Shown here in pieces: positions 42,801-50,448 of a stretch of DNA of 53,936 nucleotides; the first letter of the stretch is position 1, and each line of letters opens with the position of its first letter. Under the pieces are notes generated by a model. It ran no database searches. It was not told where the DNA came from and saw nothing but the letters and a program-made list of their open reading frames with translations. Position numbers and translations under genes: made by a program. The DNA comes from an uncultured bacterium. GTDB taxonomy: Bacteria; Elusimicrobiota; Elusimicrobia; Elusimicrobiales; Elusimicrobiaceae. The stretch lies in NCBI GenBank assembly GCA_949298795.1, contig CASFXV010000010.1, positions 1 through 53,936 of the forward strand, given 5' to 3'.

Positions 42801-42825
42801 CTCGGAACTGTTACGGGTAGATTAA
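36877..42825 (+). CDS. Bacterial alpha-2-macroglobulin-like protein (YfaS/MG2 family), no thioester motif
   Basis: 1982 residues with a signal peptide (MKKLAFLFAGLLLSAALWAA) and no lipobox, so it is periplasmic or released. Residues ~25-120 are TPR-like. Macroglobulin domains follow, with the MG2 landmark LFAQTDRAIYRPGQKV at ~606. The A2M domain at ~1225 has FFSPTVPVKNGKAQISF and ALSEWNILGFVLTRS. From ~1440 comes the helical thioester-domain equivalent. The CxEQ thioester is absent: the region reads LLVNKHEDLISLL, and I see no cysteine after about residue 345. Bacterial A2Ms trap proteases or guard the periplasm, and thioester-less members are known. No PbpC gene is adjacent. GGGAGG precedes the ATG. 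It is a single-gene unit. Confidence 0.9.
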   Translation: MKKLAFLFAGLLLSAALWAAPSAADDAFEEGLFAQALKSYQEELPNASSDAQRYKIQLRIAACQYMLGQYAQAAKTVYGYELPSQPLWKARFLLYRIQTGERVKNTYSPLLPASEEENASGNLEKWTASQWEESLTKDYKTLWSLRETLANAPIEQETLILSVKDTDTKRIPTLFDFVLNKWKDSLAAASRPAPLAKAEDFLAQPFAEQENNASAVSQIAALLKTGAELDGKNRQNAKLFWRTELITLPFDYPQSFSFKDNKQAALTAADKLDEISGFKPAKRGWFGRIKGFVAPEKATYGKAYAAYRSARLYEQAEEYEKAVSVCNFAAQKLDENYYSKACANLAAEIQAPSLILSSPAMNQNPQDLTLKATARNIEQIFVRIYPVTRTQLQKYSQTRWNRTLNSWNHLTTLSDTALRDILSQQTPLKSLSGKVEYPAKHAFKETDLKLPELSSGFYVIAAAREETFNPDTAPVAAAVLNVTDLALFVTSAIEDNPDKYTSLLNAKANTYTPNIFRVYAVNLKTGQPVEGASLDMFTEWKGTRKQGYTDADGLFKMAQKVTVNSTQSNNSYFINPLAVKGKDTAFTSSAVYFHFNQEDPVRLFAQTDRAIYRPGQKVQFSVNAFENVVRGLRTLTGRSVQVEIRDANYAKIYTSSLDLNDMGTAAGAFTLPGQTLLGNFTLQATLNAGKGTYRTYAYFKVEDYKRPDYEITFNQPENAFEYGKTAEVTASANYYFGAPLQKAQVKYTIYRTDFIPPFFWWMPRAYFFAQEEFISSGSTQTDEKGSFKITFTPQPGKDAAQPSRYTVKAQVYDESGRVIEAQETYKAADKPHFFDVQFTQGFYDAKTPASLARIKLTDINGNPVSGKVTVKAARLENKLNEESLNSPIAPDEGSLLDRVFTNNQEEEQAFTQELDLRQETQATLEMPALPEGIYRLTLSSPKAADLKLVFLVAEEESSLALPSVAIAQHEEYHPGAYAKFLIGAGRLTGPKQVEIYAGKDFLVSTQRAGKGVNILTVPVENEYRGGFGVRWFGASDYQAFQNSAFADVPYDNKKLTLTWQGAPSVLPGQRVNWALSAKDVTGAPVEGQASITVYDKALDYYAKPETRLTLNNLFPAQRPIGNFTDSLFNAPVTAASGPDARFKQPFADNYPLPLPQLNLNPVFRMYKSAVMNASRAVSGGGIMPKAAPTLAFAQADAATVTVEESAMARDTATAASASEEGEAPSSAVRTDFRETAFFSPTVPVKNGKAQISFTMPQALSEWNILGFVLTRSVDLGSFTAQTVTRKDFMVRLQLPRFLREGDKTTLQAAVTNLSGKKISAQVELALRQNGVDTAKAFGIKKAQKEVSVGAGETAFVSWDITVPEGPEITDITATARYAKESDAESKSIAVLPGRERLLATAHAALKEGNNTLQLTEMKSVQDAQPQTAVLQINPSLALSVFNSVPNLLVNKHEDLISLLNQYVPLAVVNRFYDQYPEMKQAVSRLPARATVTPVWDAQDPLRLELLSQTPWLTISQGRQAQEGDIVSLFEPETLRRQQTKTLTALKKYQNANGAFSWLPGGQDDEYLTFFALDMFAQALAYGADIPQDMAKKAYAFAQTAVSRRLGEVKTPSGADVAHTLYAAYVLSAFPAQWKEVQAAQKDIRSWAQYAEEYSRFMTPLGQIYAANIFHRLQDDTKAQKYLNMVLDQLQENELTGAYFAPEAQSWIWYNDTLSTQTVTLQTLLDIRPQAEQIAPMVRWLLFNRQANEWGSPRAASQAVFTLLNYLSKKGLMNQETNYSVKWGSVEEKLSFKPFDWTEDPRYVRRGDIDSSFYKADIAKQGGAEDFASLSVVYTTAKAKQSPKGVLNVTREYFLKYTQDGVAKLRRLEDLTPVKPADEVEVHLTVTTDSAFEYVLLSDPKPTGFENDALLSGWTANPLIMYQEYKDAATNFYINRLPAGTVEFTYTLRPTSAGEYRVPAAKIQSMYAPQFGANSRSELLRVD

Positions 42826-42840
42826 AAATTATGTTTCTTC

Positions 42841-42869
42841 AAAACCCCGCTTTTACAGCGGGGTTTTTT
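42841..42869 (+). terminator. Terminator after the A2M gene
   Basis: AAAACCCCGC (42841-42850) pairs with GCGGGGTTTT (42858-42867), with a following T run. Confidence 0.9.
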
Positions 42870-42882
42870 ATTTGCGCCTCTC

Positions 42883-42910
42883 TTGAAATAGCTTCAGAAT
42901 ATACTATAAT
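42883..42910 (+). promoter_or_regulatory. Promoter of the nag operon
   Basis: TTGAAA (42883-42888), a 16-bp spacer and a consensus TATAAT (42905-42910). The leader is about 20 nt and carries AAGGAG. No obvious NagC- or NagR-type operator stands out. Confidence 0.65.
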
Positions 42911-42935
42911 AGAGAAAACTGTTTAAGGAGTTTTC

Positions 42936-45446
42936 ATGTCGCCTATTTTGGAACTTTTCTCCCCGGCGGACGGTTCCATCTTTCCGCTGGAACAAGTGCC
43001 GGACCCTGTATTTAGCCAGCATATGCTGGGCAACGGTTTTGCCATAGACGCCGCTAAAGGGGAAGTTTTTGCCCCCTGCGGCGGTATTATCACCAACATT
43101 AACCCCAACAAACACGCTTTGGTTATTAGCCAAAATGGTTTTGAATTATTGGTCCATATAGGAGTGGAAACGGTTTCTTTAAAAGGAAAGGGGTTTACCC
43201 TTTTGGTAAAACAAGGGCAAGAAGTAAGCCAAGGGCAGCCGCTGTTAACCTTTGATTTGGATTTTCTAAAAAAATCGGCCCCTTGCGCTTGGATTATCTG
43301 CGCCGTTACCGCGCCGCAGGATGTTCCCGTACAGGCGTTGGCTTCCGGGCGGGTGAAACAAGGGCAAAAAATCGCCTCCGCCGGGGAAGCGGAAAAGAAA
43401 AACCCGCCGGAAAGCGCACCAGCCGCCGCACCCGTTTTTTATAGTGAGCAAATTTGCATTGTAAACCCCAACGGCCTGCATGCGCGCCCGGCGGCGGTGC
43501 TTGCCAAATTGGCCGCCCAGTTTAATTTTCCCCTTTACCTTGTAAAAGGAGAGGAAAAAGCAAACGCCAAAAGCATTGTGGAAATTATGGGCCTGGCTTT
43601 AGAGCAAGGAGCCGCCGTCCAACTGCAAGCCCATACCGCTGACGAAAGCCGCGCCCGCCACGCGCTGGAAAAATTAACCGCCGCCTTAAGAGAAGGCCTG
43701 GGGGAAAGCGAAACCAAAAAGCAACAACCCGCCGGCCAACCTGCCGCGGTGGATTTTTCCGCCCCGGTTACCTTAAAAGCGCTTTGCGCCTGCGCGGGGC
43801 TGGCGCACGGAACGGCTTGGAAATTTGCCGCCGGGGAAATACCCTTTGAAGAAACGGCGAACAATATCCAACAACAAGAGGAAATTTTTAAAACCACTTT
43901 AACCGCGCTGGAAAAAGAATTACAGGATGAGGCGGCTAATTCCCCCAGCAACGCCGCCAAAGAGATTTTATCCGCCCACTTGTTTTTATTAAAAGACCCT
44001 TTCTTGCTGGCCCGTTCCAAGGAAGTAATTTCTCAGGGGAAGACCGCCTCTTTTGCGTTTAACGAAGCCATACGCGCCAGTATTGACTTATTGAAAAAAA
44101 CCCAAAACCGCTTTTTAATGGAACGCATTGCCGATTTAAAAGACCTGCGCAAACGCGTCTTACTGAAAATAAGCGGTAAAGAAGAAACCCCTCCCGCTTT
44201 TCCGGGCGGGTGCATTGTGTTTGCGGAAGATTTGCTCCCTTCTGATTTAAGTTTTTTTGACGCGCATGTGCGCGGCGTGGTGCTGGCGCAAGGCTCTCCC
44301 ACGGCGCACAGCGCCATTATGCTGCGCAATATGGGCATACCCACGTTGGTGGCCGCCGGGGAAGCCGTTTTAAACGTTCCCGCCGGCAGCAAAACCTACA
44401 TTGACGCGGCCGAAGGCCTTTTGTTTATAAACCCCTCCGCCCAAGAGGAAGAACGTCTAAATGCCAAATTTACGGAAAGCGCCCGCAAAGAGGCCGAGTT
44501 AAAACAGTCCGGTCAAGGCCCGGCCCTCACTAAAAACGGCCTGCGTATTTTGGTGGGCGGCAACGTCAGCAATGAAAAAGAAGCCCTTTACGCTTACCAA
44601 AACGGCGCGGATACCCTGGGGCTGGTGCGCACGGAATTTTTATTTTTACAGGGTACCACCACTCCCCCATCGGAAGAAGCCCAACTGGCCTGTTACCAGC
44701 AAATTGTAAACGCCATGCACGGGCGCCCCGTTGCCCTGCGCACGTTGGATATAGGCGGGGACAAACCGGTGGAATTTGTCCGCCTGCCCAAAGAGCAAAA
44801 CCCCGTACTGGGGCTGCGCGGGGTACGCACCTATGAGCTAAACGAGCCCCTTTTCCGCGCGCAAATACGCGCCATGCTGCGGGTAAAACCAGCGGGCGTG
44901 GTGCGCATTATGCTGCCCATGATTTCTTTTATAGAAGAAGCCGCCCTCATGCGCCGTTTAATTAAAGAAGAACAGCAAAACCTGGGCATAGAGGCCCCAT
45001 TAGAAATAGGGATTATGGTGGAAGTTCCCTCCGCCGCTTTACTGGCGGAACAATTTGCCGAAGAGGTGGATTTTTTTTCCATCGGCACGAACGACCTAAC
45101 CCAATACACCTTGGCAATAGACCGGGGGCACCCCTCTTTAGCCGCCCGGGCGGACCATTTAAACCCGGCCGTACTGCATTTAATTGCCGCCACGGGCCGG
45201 GCGGGTAAAAAACACCATAAGCCGGTAGCCGTTTGCGGCGCCATGGCGGGAGACAGCCAAGCCGTACCCCTGCTTGTGGGGCTGGGCGTAACCGAGCTGG
45301 CCGTATCGGCCCAGGCGGTGGGAAAAATAAAATCCATCGTGCGCATGCTGGACGAAGAGTTCTGCACGCAGGCGGCCCAGCAGGCCCTGTCTTTAAAAAA
45401 TGCCAAACAGGTGCGCGCTTTTGTACATAAAACTTTTCACATTTAG
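42936..45446 (+). CDS. PTS fusion protein: EIIA-Glc, HPr and enzyme I in one chain
   Basis: 836 residues with three PTS parts in order. EIIA-Glc type (residues ~1-145) has ELFSPADGSIFPLEQVPDPVFS and the active His in LLVHIGVETV. HPr (~170-260) has the active His in NPNGLHARPAAVLA. Enzyme I (~275-836) has its phospho-His in GSPTAHSAIMLRNMGIPTL and the PEP site VEVPSAALLAEQFA. It passes phosphate from PEP to EIIB domains. It heads the operon with nagE, nagB and nagA, so GlcNAc is the main client. NagF-type fusions are known in proteobacteria. I see no other EI or HPr in this window, so the EIIBC at 5.8 kb may depend on it too. Confidence 0.93.
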   Translation: MSPILELFSPADGSIFPLEQVPDPVFSQHMLGNGFAIDAAKGEVFAPCGGIITNINPNKHALVISQNGFELLVHIGVETVSLKGKGFTLLVKQGQEVSQGQPLLTFDLDFLKKSAPCAWIICAVTAPQDVPVQALASGRVKQGQKIASAGEAEKKNPPESAPAAAPVFYSEQICIVNPNGLHARPAAVLAKLAAQFNFPLYLVKGEEKANAKSIVEIMGLALEQGAAVQLQAHTADESRARHALEKLTAALREGLGESETKKQQPAGQPAAVDFSAPVTLKALCACAGLAHGTAWKFAAGEIPFEETANNIQQQEEIFKTTLTALEKELQDEAANSPSNAAKEILSAHLFLLKDPFLLARSKEVISQGKTASFAFNEAIRASIDLLKKTQNRFLMERIADLKDLRKRVLLKISGKEETPPAFPGGCIVFAEDLLPSDLSFFDAHVRGVVLAQGSPTAHSAIMLRNMGIPTLVAAGEAVLNVPAGSKTYIDAAEGLLFINPSAQEEERLNAKFTESARKEAELKQSGQGPALTKNGLRILVGGNVSNEKEALYAYQNGADTLGLVRTEFLFLQGTTTPPSEEAQLACYQQIVNAMHGRPVALRTLDIGGDKPVEFVRLPKEQNPVLGLRGVRTYELNEPLFRAQIRAMLRVKPAGVVRIMLPMISFIEEAALMRRLIKEEQQNLGIEAPLEIGIMVEVPSAALLAEQFAEEVDFFSIGTNDLTQYTLAIDRGHPSLAARADHLNPAVLHLIAATGRAGKKHHKPVAVCGAMAGDSQAVPLLVGLGVTELAVSAQAVGKIKSIVRMLDEEFCTQAAQQALSLKNAKQVRAFVHKTFHI

Positions 45447-45460
45447 GAGATAAACCAACT

Positions 45461-46876
45461 ATGACCGCCATTAAACGCTTTTTAGCTCCCGCCGGGCGCG
45501 GCCTGGTACAGCTGGGCAAAGCCCTTATGTTGCCTATCGCCGTACTGCCGGTGGCGGGGCTTTTGCTTCGCCTAGGCCAGCCGGATTTGCTGGATATCGC
45601 TTTTCTGGCCGCCGCCGGGAACGCCGTTTTCAGCAATTTACCCGTTATTTTCGCGCTGGGCGTAGCCATCGGCTTTGCGCATGAAAACCACGGCGCCGCC
45701 GCCTTGGCCGCTTATGTGGGCTATGTGATACAAACCGCCGCCTTAAAAGTGCTGGACCCTTCCTGCGACATGGGCGTGCTGGGCGGTATTATTGCCGGCG
45801 TTACGGCCGGGCTTCTGTATAACAAATACAAAAATGTAGAGCTTCCTTCTTATTTGGCTTTTTTTGGCGGGAAACGATTTGTGCCTATTATTACCGGGGC
45901 GGCTTGTTTGTTAATCGCCATCGGCAAAGCCATTTCCGCCTTTGGGGATTGGACGATACAGTCCGGCAATATCGGCCTGTTCTTTTACGGTACAGCCAAC
46001 CGCCTGCTTATCCCGCTGGGATTGCACCATATTATTAACAATTTGGTATGGTTTCAATTTGGGGAATTTACCGCCCTGCAAAACGGCGTGCAAAGCGTAG
46101 TGCAGGGGGATTTGACCCGCTTCTTTGCGGGGGACCCTGCCGCCGGAGCGTTTATGGCGGGGTTCTTTCCCATTATGATGTTTGGCCTGCCGGCCGCCTG
46201 CCTGGCTATGATACGCACGGCGGACACCGCACGCAAAAAAGCCATTGCCGGGTTGCTGCTGTCCATGGCGCTGACTTCTTTTTTAACCGGCATTACGGAG
46301 CCGATAGAATTTTCCTTCATGTTTTTGGCTTTTCCGTTATACGTTTTGCACGCGGTGCTGACGGGGGCCTCTTTAGTAGTCATGAACATGCTAAACGTAA
46401 AACTGGGTTTTACGTTTTCCGCCGGGCTGTTTGATTATATTTTAGGTTACGGGCTGGGCACCAACGGCTGGTATTTGCTACCGGTAGGCCTGGCTTACGG
46501 CGTGGTATATTACCTGCTTTTTGTGTGGGCCATACGCAAATGGGATTTAAAAACCCCCGGACGGGAAGATACTCCCCCCGCCGCTGACGCTCCCGCAAAC
46601 GCCCAACCGGAAAACACCACCCCTCTGCCGCAAAACAGCCGGGCGGCGAAATATGTAGCCGCCTTAGGCGGTAAAGATAATTTAAAAACCATAGACGCCT
46701 GCGCCACCCGCCTGCGCCTGGAACTGGCGGACCCCTCCCAAGCAGACGAGCCCGCTTTAAAACAATTGGGCGCGCGCGGCGTAGTAAAAGCCGCCGGGGG
46801 AAGCGTGCAGGTGGTCATCGGCCCGGAGGCGGACTTGCTGGCCGATGAAATACGGCAATACATAAAAAGAGGATAA
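45461..46876 (+). CDS. nagE: GlcNAc-specific PTS EIICB permease
   Basis: 471 residues. EIIC comes first (about 1-370), with RFLAPAGRGLVQLGKALMLP, PLGLHHIINNLVWFQFGEF and GITEPIEFSFMFLAFPLYV. After a proline/alanine linker, the EIIB domain (~390-470) carries the phospho-cysteine in IDACATRLRLEL. It lacks the C-terminal EIIA present in E. coli NagE, which matches the EIIA being carried by the upstream fusion. It imports GlcNAc as GlcNAc-6-phosphate. The gap to the previous gene is 14 bp (GGAG present) and to nagB 2 bp. Confidence 0.93.
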   Translation: MTAIKRFLAPAGRGLVQLGKALMLPIAVLPVAGLLLRLGQPDLLDIAFLAAAGNAVFSNLPVIFALGVAIGFAHENHGAAALAAYVGYVIQTAALKVLDPSCDMGVLGGIIAGVTAGLLYNKYKNVELPSYLAFFGGKRFVPIITGAACLLIAIGKAISAFGDWTIQSGNIGLFFYGTANRLLIPLGLHHIINNLVWFQFGEFTALQNGVQSVVQGDLTRFFAGDPAAGAFMAGFFPIMMFGLPAACLAMIRTADTARKKAIAGLLLSMALTSFLTGITEPIEFSFMFLAFPLYVLHAVLTGASLVVMNMLNVKLGFTFSAGLFDYILGYGLGTNGWYLLPVGLAYGVVYYLLFVWAIRKWDLKTPGREDTPPAADAPANAQPENTTPLPQNSRAAKYVAALGGKDNLKTIDACATRLRLELADPSQADEPALKQLGARGVVKAAGGSVQVVIGPEADLLADEIRQYIKRG

Positions 46877-46878
46877 TT

Positions 46879-47694
46879 ATGAAACTGGCTCTTGCAAACA
46901 TCAACCTGGGCTTATGGGCCGCCGCTTACATTAAACAAACGGCGGAAAGTTTTTTGTCCGCACACCCGCAAGAGCCGTTTACCCTGGGGCTTCCCACCGG
47001 GGGCACCGTAACGGATATGTACGCCAATTTGCGTTTGTTTTACCAAACGGGCGCGCTGGATTTTTCCCCTTTCATTACGTTTAATATGGACGAATACGCC
47101 AATCTGCTGCCGGAACACCCGCAAAGCTACCACAGCTATATGCAAAGGCATTTATTTTCCGGCGTGAACATTGCGGCGCAAAACCGCCATATTTTAGACG
47201 GCATGGCCCAAGACCCGCAAGCCGAATGCGCCGCTTACGAAGAAGCCATACGCCAAGCGGGCGGAATCCAGCTTTTTATAGGGGGCGTGGGCAGAAACGG
47301 GCACTTGGCATTTAACGAGCCGGGGTCCCCTTTTGCTTCCCGCACCCGCAAAGTGGAATTAACCCAAGGCACCCGGGAAGCCAACGCCCGCTTTTTTGGG
47401 CACCGTTTAGACAAAGTGCCCACCCACGCCCTTACCATTGGGTTGGGAACGCTGTTAGACGCGCAGGAAATACTCATATTAGCCGAAGGAAAACAGAAAG
47501 CGCAGGCCGTCAGCACGTTTGCCCAAAGCGAACCGACCGTTTCCTGCCCGCTTACGGCTTTAAAACTGCACCCCAACGCCATGCTGCTGATGGACGCGCA
47601 AGCGGCTTCTTTACTGCCCAAAGACCTGAAAAAATATTTTGATGACTTGCAAACCAAAAACCCCGAGGCCGCCATCTACTGTTTGGAACTGTAA
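46879..47694 (+). CDS. nagB: Glucosamine-6-phosphate deaminase
   Basis: 271 residues. Landmarks are LGLPTGGTVTDMYANL, FNMDEYANLLPEHPQSYHSY (catalytic Asp), FIGGVGRNGHLAFNEPGS with the ring-opening His, and LTIGLGTLLDAQEI. It converts glucosamine-6-phosphate to fructose-6-phosphate and ammonia in the cytoplasm. It starts 2 bp after nagE and nagA starts 1 bp after its stop. Confidence 0.95.
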   Translation: MKLALANINLGLWAAAYIKQTAESFLSAHPQEPFTLGLPTGGTVTDMYANLRLFYQTGALDFSPFITFNMDEYANLLPEHPQSYHSYMQRHLFSGVNIAAQNRHILDGMAQDPQAECAAYEEAIRQAGGIQLFIGGVGRNGHLAFNEPGSPFASRTRKVELTQGTREANARFFGHRLDKVPTHALTIGLGTLLDAQEILILAEGKQKAQAVSTFAQSEPTVSCPLTALKLHPNAMLLMDAQAASLLPKDLKKYFDDLQTKNPEAAIYCLEL

Positions 47695-47695
47695 C

Positions 47696-48865
47696 ATGAA
47701 CAAACTTTTTATACTCAATGTCTCCGCCGTGACGGACGGTGAAATAAAACCCCAGCATACTTTAGTGGCAGAGGACGGGAAAATATCCGCCCTGCTGCCT
47801 AACAGCCAGGTGGAGGAACTCCCGGCAGACGCCCAAATACTGGACGCCTGCGGCGCTTACGCCGCCCCCGCTTTTATAGATACGCACATACACGGGTACG
47901 CCGGCTTCGGGCCGGAAAACGCCCGGGAAGAAGATTTGCTTCAAATGTCTTTGGCGCTGGCGGCCTGCGGCGTGGGCGCTTTTTGCCCCACGCTGTATTG
48001 CGGCACTCCAGAGCAAATGCTGCGTATATTATCCGCCACGGCAGGCGCGTTTAGAAAAGAAAAAGGGGCCAAACTTATCGGTTTTCACTTGGAAGGACCT
48101 TTTATTTCCCCCGCCAAACCGGGCGTTATGAAACCCCAGGATATTCTCCCCCCGCAAGCCGAACTGTTGCCTAAATTGTACGAAGCGGCCCAAGGGCATA
48201 TTGCCAATATCACGTTAGCACCGGAACTGCCCGGGCTGGAACCCATTATTTCTTTTTGCAAAGAACACCATATTCTTTTGCAGGCGGGGCATACCAACGC
48301 CGCGTATGAGGAATTTTTACAAGGCGCGCGCCAAGGTATTACCCACGCCACCCATTTGTTTAACGCCATGAGCCCGTTTACCCACAGGGCCCCGGGCGCG
48401 GCGGGCGCGGTGCTTATGCACCCGGAAATTTCCTGCGAAATGATTGCAGACGGCGTACACGTACACCCGGACGTAGTGGGTTTTTTAGGCCGCGTGAAAC
48501 CGCCCCAAAACATTGCCTTGGTAACGGACGCGTTAAAACCCACCGGCCAACCCCAAGGGCCCTTTACCGCCAACGGGGAAGAAGTGGTGCCGGAAGGCGG
48601 CGTATGGCGGCGCAAAACGGATAAAGTGATAGCGGGTTCTGCCTTAACCATGCTAAAAGGGGTGGAAAATTTAACCCGTTTTGGATTTACCCTGCCGCAG
48701 GCGGTTGCCTGCGCCTCGGCCGTGCCGGCGCGTTTGCTGGGCCTGGCGGACAGAGGCTCTTTAACCCCCGGCAAAACGGCTGACGTGGTGCTTTTTGACA
48801 AGCAGTTTAACCTGCTTAAAACCATACTGGCAGGGCGCCTGTTTGATCCGGCATCCCCCCTTTAA
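47696..48865 (+). CDS. nagA: N-acetylglucosamine-6-phosphate deacetylase
   Basis: 389 residues from the ATG at 47696, which directly follows the nagB stop; the frame is open further upstream only inside nagB. Amidohydrolase motifs are DTHIHGYAGFG, HLEGPFISPAKPG (metal Glu), QAGHTNA, THATHLFNAMSPFTHR and the catalytic Asp in LVTDALKPTG. It removes acetate from GlcNAc-6-phosphate before NagB acts. Last gene of the operon. The hairpin after it has its T tract on the other strand, so it mainly terminates the pilin gene. Confidence 0.95.
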   Translation: MNKLFILNVSAVTDGEIKPQHTLVAEDGKISALLPNSQVEELPADAQILDACGAYAAPAFIDTHIHGYAGFGPENAREEDLLQMSLALAACGVGAFCPTLYCGTPEQMLRILSATAGAFRKEKGAKLIGFHLEGPFISPAKPGVMKPQDILPPQAELLPKLYEAAQGHIANITLAPELPGLEPIISFCKEHHILLQAGHTNAAYEEFLQGARQGITHATHLFNAMSPFTHRAPGAAGAVLMHPEISCEMIADGVHVHPDVVGFLGRVKPPQNIALVTDALKPTGQPQGPFTANGEEVVPEGGVWRRKTDKVIAGSALTMLKGVENLTRFGFTLPQAVACASAVPARLLGLADRGSLTPGKTADVVLFDKQFNLLKTILAGRLFDPASPL

Positions 48866-48895
48866 TACGCTTCACCACAAAGCCTATTATACATA

Positions 48896-48924
48896 CAAAA
48901 CCCCCGGCCTAGTAAAGCCGGGGG
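48896..48924 (-). terminator. Terminator of the pilin gene
   Basis: CCCCCGGC (48901-48908) pairs with GCCGGGGG (48917-48924). Read leftward it ends in TTTTGT. It may also slow transcription leaving nagA. Confidence 0.75.
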
Positions 48925-48956
48925 CGGCACTGTTATATATTTTCATCAAATTAAAA

Positions 48957-49460
48957 TCACTGCGCAATCAGGTAATAATTGCCGCTGGAGTAATCGGGGT
49001 CTAAGCGGCCTACCGCCTTGCATAAGCCCCTGGGTTTATCCAGCGTGGGCCTGCCGTTTACCTGACACCAATGTTTGCCTCTGTTACTTTCTGTGCCAAA
49101 ATTTAATAGATGAAATTCTATAGTAGGATAATCCTGGAGGGATTTAGGGGCGGCAATGCAGGTACGGACCATGGCCCCGCCTAAGGCCGTACAATTATAC
49201 CGAAAGTATTTCCCGTCGGGATCTACATCAATGTCAAGCAAGGTTAAATCATCGGTATACTGCCCGTTGGCCATATAAAACACTTCCTGGGCGTCCGTAA
49301 TAGCTTTCAACGCGCTAATTGCTTCCACCAGACGGGCTTTTCCCACCGCTTTTTCATACTGCGGCAACGCCACCCCAGCCAATATACCAATAATTAAAAC
49401 AACCACCAAAAGTTCAATAAGCGTAAATCCGCCCAAACGCCTCACAAAAAGCTTTTTCAT
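48957..49460 (-). CDS. Type IV pilin-like protein
   Basis: 167 residues from the ATG at 49460 (AGAGGC upstream; the 22 codons before it lack one). The leader [11 protein letters not shown] ends at the prepilin peptidase site G-F, followed by the N-methylated helix [18 protein letters not shown] with the conserved Glu at +5. The globular part has [20 protein letters not shown] and a likely disulfide pair in [16 protein letters not shown], and ends YYLIAQ. Pilins of this compact form are common in Elusimicrobiota and could be major or minor pilins or pseudopilins. No assembly genes are nearby. Its promoter has a T12 spacer. Confidence 0.9.
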   Translation of the reverse strand: MKKLFVRRLGGFTLIELLVVVLIIGILAGVALPQYEKAVGKARLVEAISALKAITDAQEVFYMANGQYTDDLTLLDIDVDPDGKYFRYNCTALGGAMVRTCIAAPKSLQDYPTIEFHLLNFGTESNRGKHWCQVNGRPTLDKPRGLCKAVGRLDPDYSSGNYYLIAQ

Positions 49461-49498
49461 AGCTTGCCTCTTTTTTAATGAAATTTTATTTCTAATCA

Positions 49499-49526
49499 AA
49501 TTTATCAAAAAAAAAAAACAAAGCAA
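49499..49526 (-). promoter_or_regulatory. Pilin promoter with homopolymeric T12 spacer
   Basis: On the minus strand TTGCTT (49526-49521), 16 bp including twelve consecutive T (A run 49507-49518), then a weak TAAATT (49504-49499). It is near-identical to the promoter at 188-215 from CTTG through TTTGATA. The start codon is about 32 nt past the expected transcription start. Confidence 0.5.
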
Positions 49527-49644
49527 GCCCTCTCTGCAAATTCACCAGAGAAACATCTTCGTTTCAAATTATCGTTTTTCTTTTTGCGCACATTGGCTTT
49601 TAAGCACGGCAAACATCCGGGAACTGCCCCCAAATGCGGCCATT

Positions 49645-49668
49645 AAAAACCCCGCCTAAAAGCGGGGC
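49645..49668 (-). terminator. Terminator of rex
   Basis: CCCCGC and GCGGGG pair around a short loop. The minus strand then reads TTTTTAATG. Confidence 0.85.
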
Positions 49669-49707
49669 TGTAAAAATATTACGGCGTATTAATGTTTGAG
49701 TTTGGTA

Positions 49708-50343
49708 TTAACGCTTCAGTTTGGCGCAAAGCTCCGCCAGACCGGAGGAAATATCTTCTTTCTGTACCACCACGTCCGGCGGAACCACTAAATTAACGGG
49801 GGCAAAGTTCCAAATGGCTTTTATGCCCGCGTTAACCAAAGTGTCCGTTATGCCCTGCGCGGCGGAAGCGGGCACGGTAAGTATGGCTATTTTTAAATTT
49901 AACTTTTCTATCACCGTAGCCAGCTGGGCGGTGTGATAAACGTGTACGCCGTTTACCTCGGCGGAAACTTTTTCCGGGTGGGTGTCAAAGGCGGCCACAA
50001 TTTCCAGCCCGTGGTTTTTAAACCCCTGAAAGCCAAGCAAGGCGGAGCCCAAATGCCCAACCCCCACCATAAAGGCTTTGTTTAAATTGTCCCAGCCTAA
50101 AAATTTTTCTATGGCGGCTATGGTTCCGGCCACCTTAAAGCCGGCGCGCAATTTGCTGGGGGCGCCCACCGCCTGCAAGTCTTTCTTAATCACAATAGGC
50201 AAAAGTTGCGTTTCCTGCGCTAACGCGGTGGAAGACACCAACTCCCGCCCGTAACCGTGCAAATTATAAAAAATGCGCAAATACTGGGGCAAACGGCGGA
50301 TGGTTTGTACACTGATTTCTTTTTTATGATGAAAAAAGCCCAT
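49708..50343 (-). CDS. rex: Redox-sensing transcriptional repressor Rex
   Basis: 211 residues from the ATG at 50343 (AGAGGAAG upstream; an ATG seven codons earlier lacks a site). The N-terminal winged helix reads VQTIRRLPQYLRIFYNL and later GAPSKLRAGFKV. The C-terminal Rossmann fold binds NAD(H) through VGHLGSALLGFQG. Rex leaves DNA when NADH is high, releasing fermentation genes. adhE, a classic Rex target, is divergently encoded 196 bp away, so this is probably direct local control. The AT-rich gap contains perfect palindromes (50371-50388, 50434-50447). Confidence 0.93.
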   Translation of the reverse strand: MGFFHHKKEISVQTIRRLPQYLRIFYNLHGYGRELVSSTALAQETQLLPIVIKKDLQAVGAPSKLRAGFKVAGTIAAIEKFLGWDNLNKAFMVGVGHLGSALLGFQGFKNHGLEIVAAFDTHPEKVSAEVNGVHVYHTAQLATVIEKLNLKIAILTVPASAAQGITDTLVNAGIKAIWNFAPVNLVVPPDVVVQKEDISSGLAELCAKLKR

Positions 50344-50370
50344 ACTTCCTCTGAGAAAAAACATTTTTTG

Positions 50371-50388
50371 TAGATATTATAATATCTA
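50371..50388. promoter_or_regulatory. Perfect 18-bp palindrome in the rex promoter region
   Basis: TAGATATTATAATATCTA is fully self-complementary and lies 28 bp before the rex ATG. It includes TATAAT, so binding there would block the rex promoter. It does not match the TTGTGAAnnnnTTCACAA Rex consensus known from Firmicutes and actinobacteria. Confidence 0.4.
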
Positions 50389-50433
50389 TAATATATTTTT
50401 TCAGGCTTGATTTGTCAAGAATTTTAAAAATAC

Positions 50434-50447
50434 ATTGTATATACAAT
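50434..50447. promoter_or_regulatory. Perfect 14-bp palindrome next to the adhE -35 box
   Basis: ATTGTATATACAAT is fully self-complementary and ends one base before the TTGACA -35 box of adhE. TTGTCAA (50412-50418) and TTGACAA (50449-50455) flank it as a wider inverted pair, not concentric with it. It is a candidate Rex operator by position. Confidence 0.45.
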
Positions 50448-50448
50448 A

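Noticed and set aside
49520..49560. Sigma54 (-24/-12) promoter for the pilin
   Set aside because: TGGTG and TTTGC are present, but GG and GC are 8 rather than 11 bp apart.
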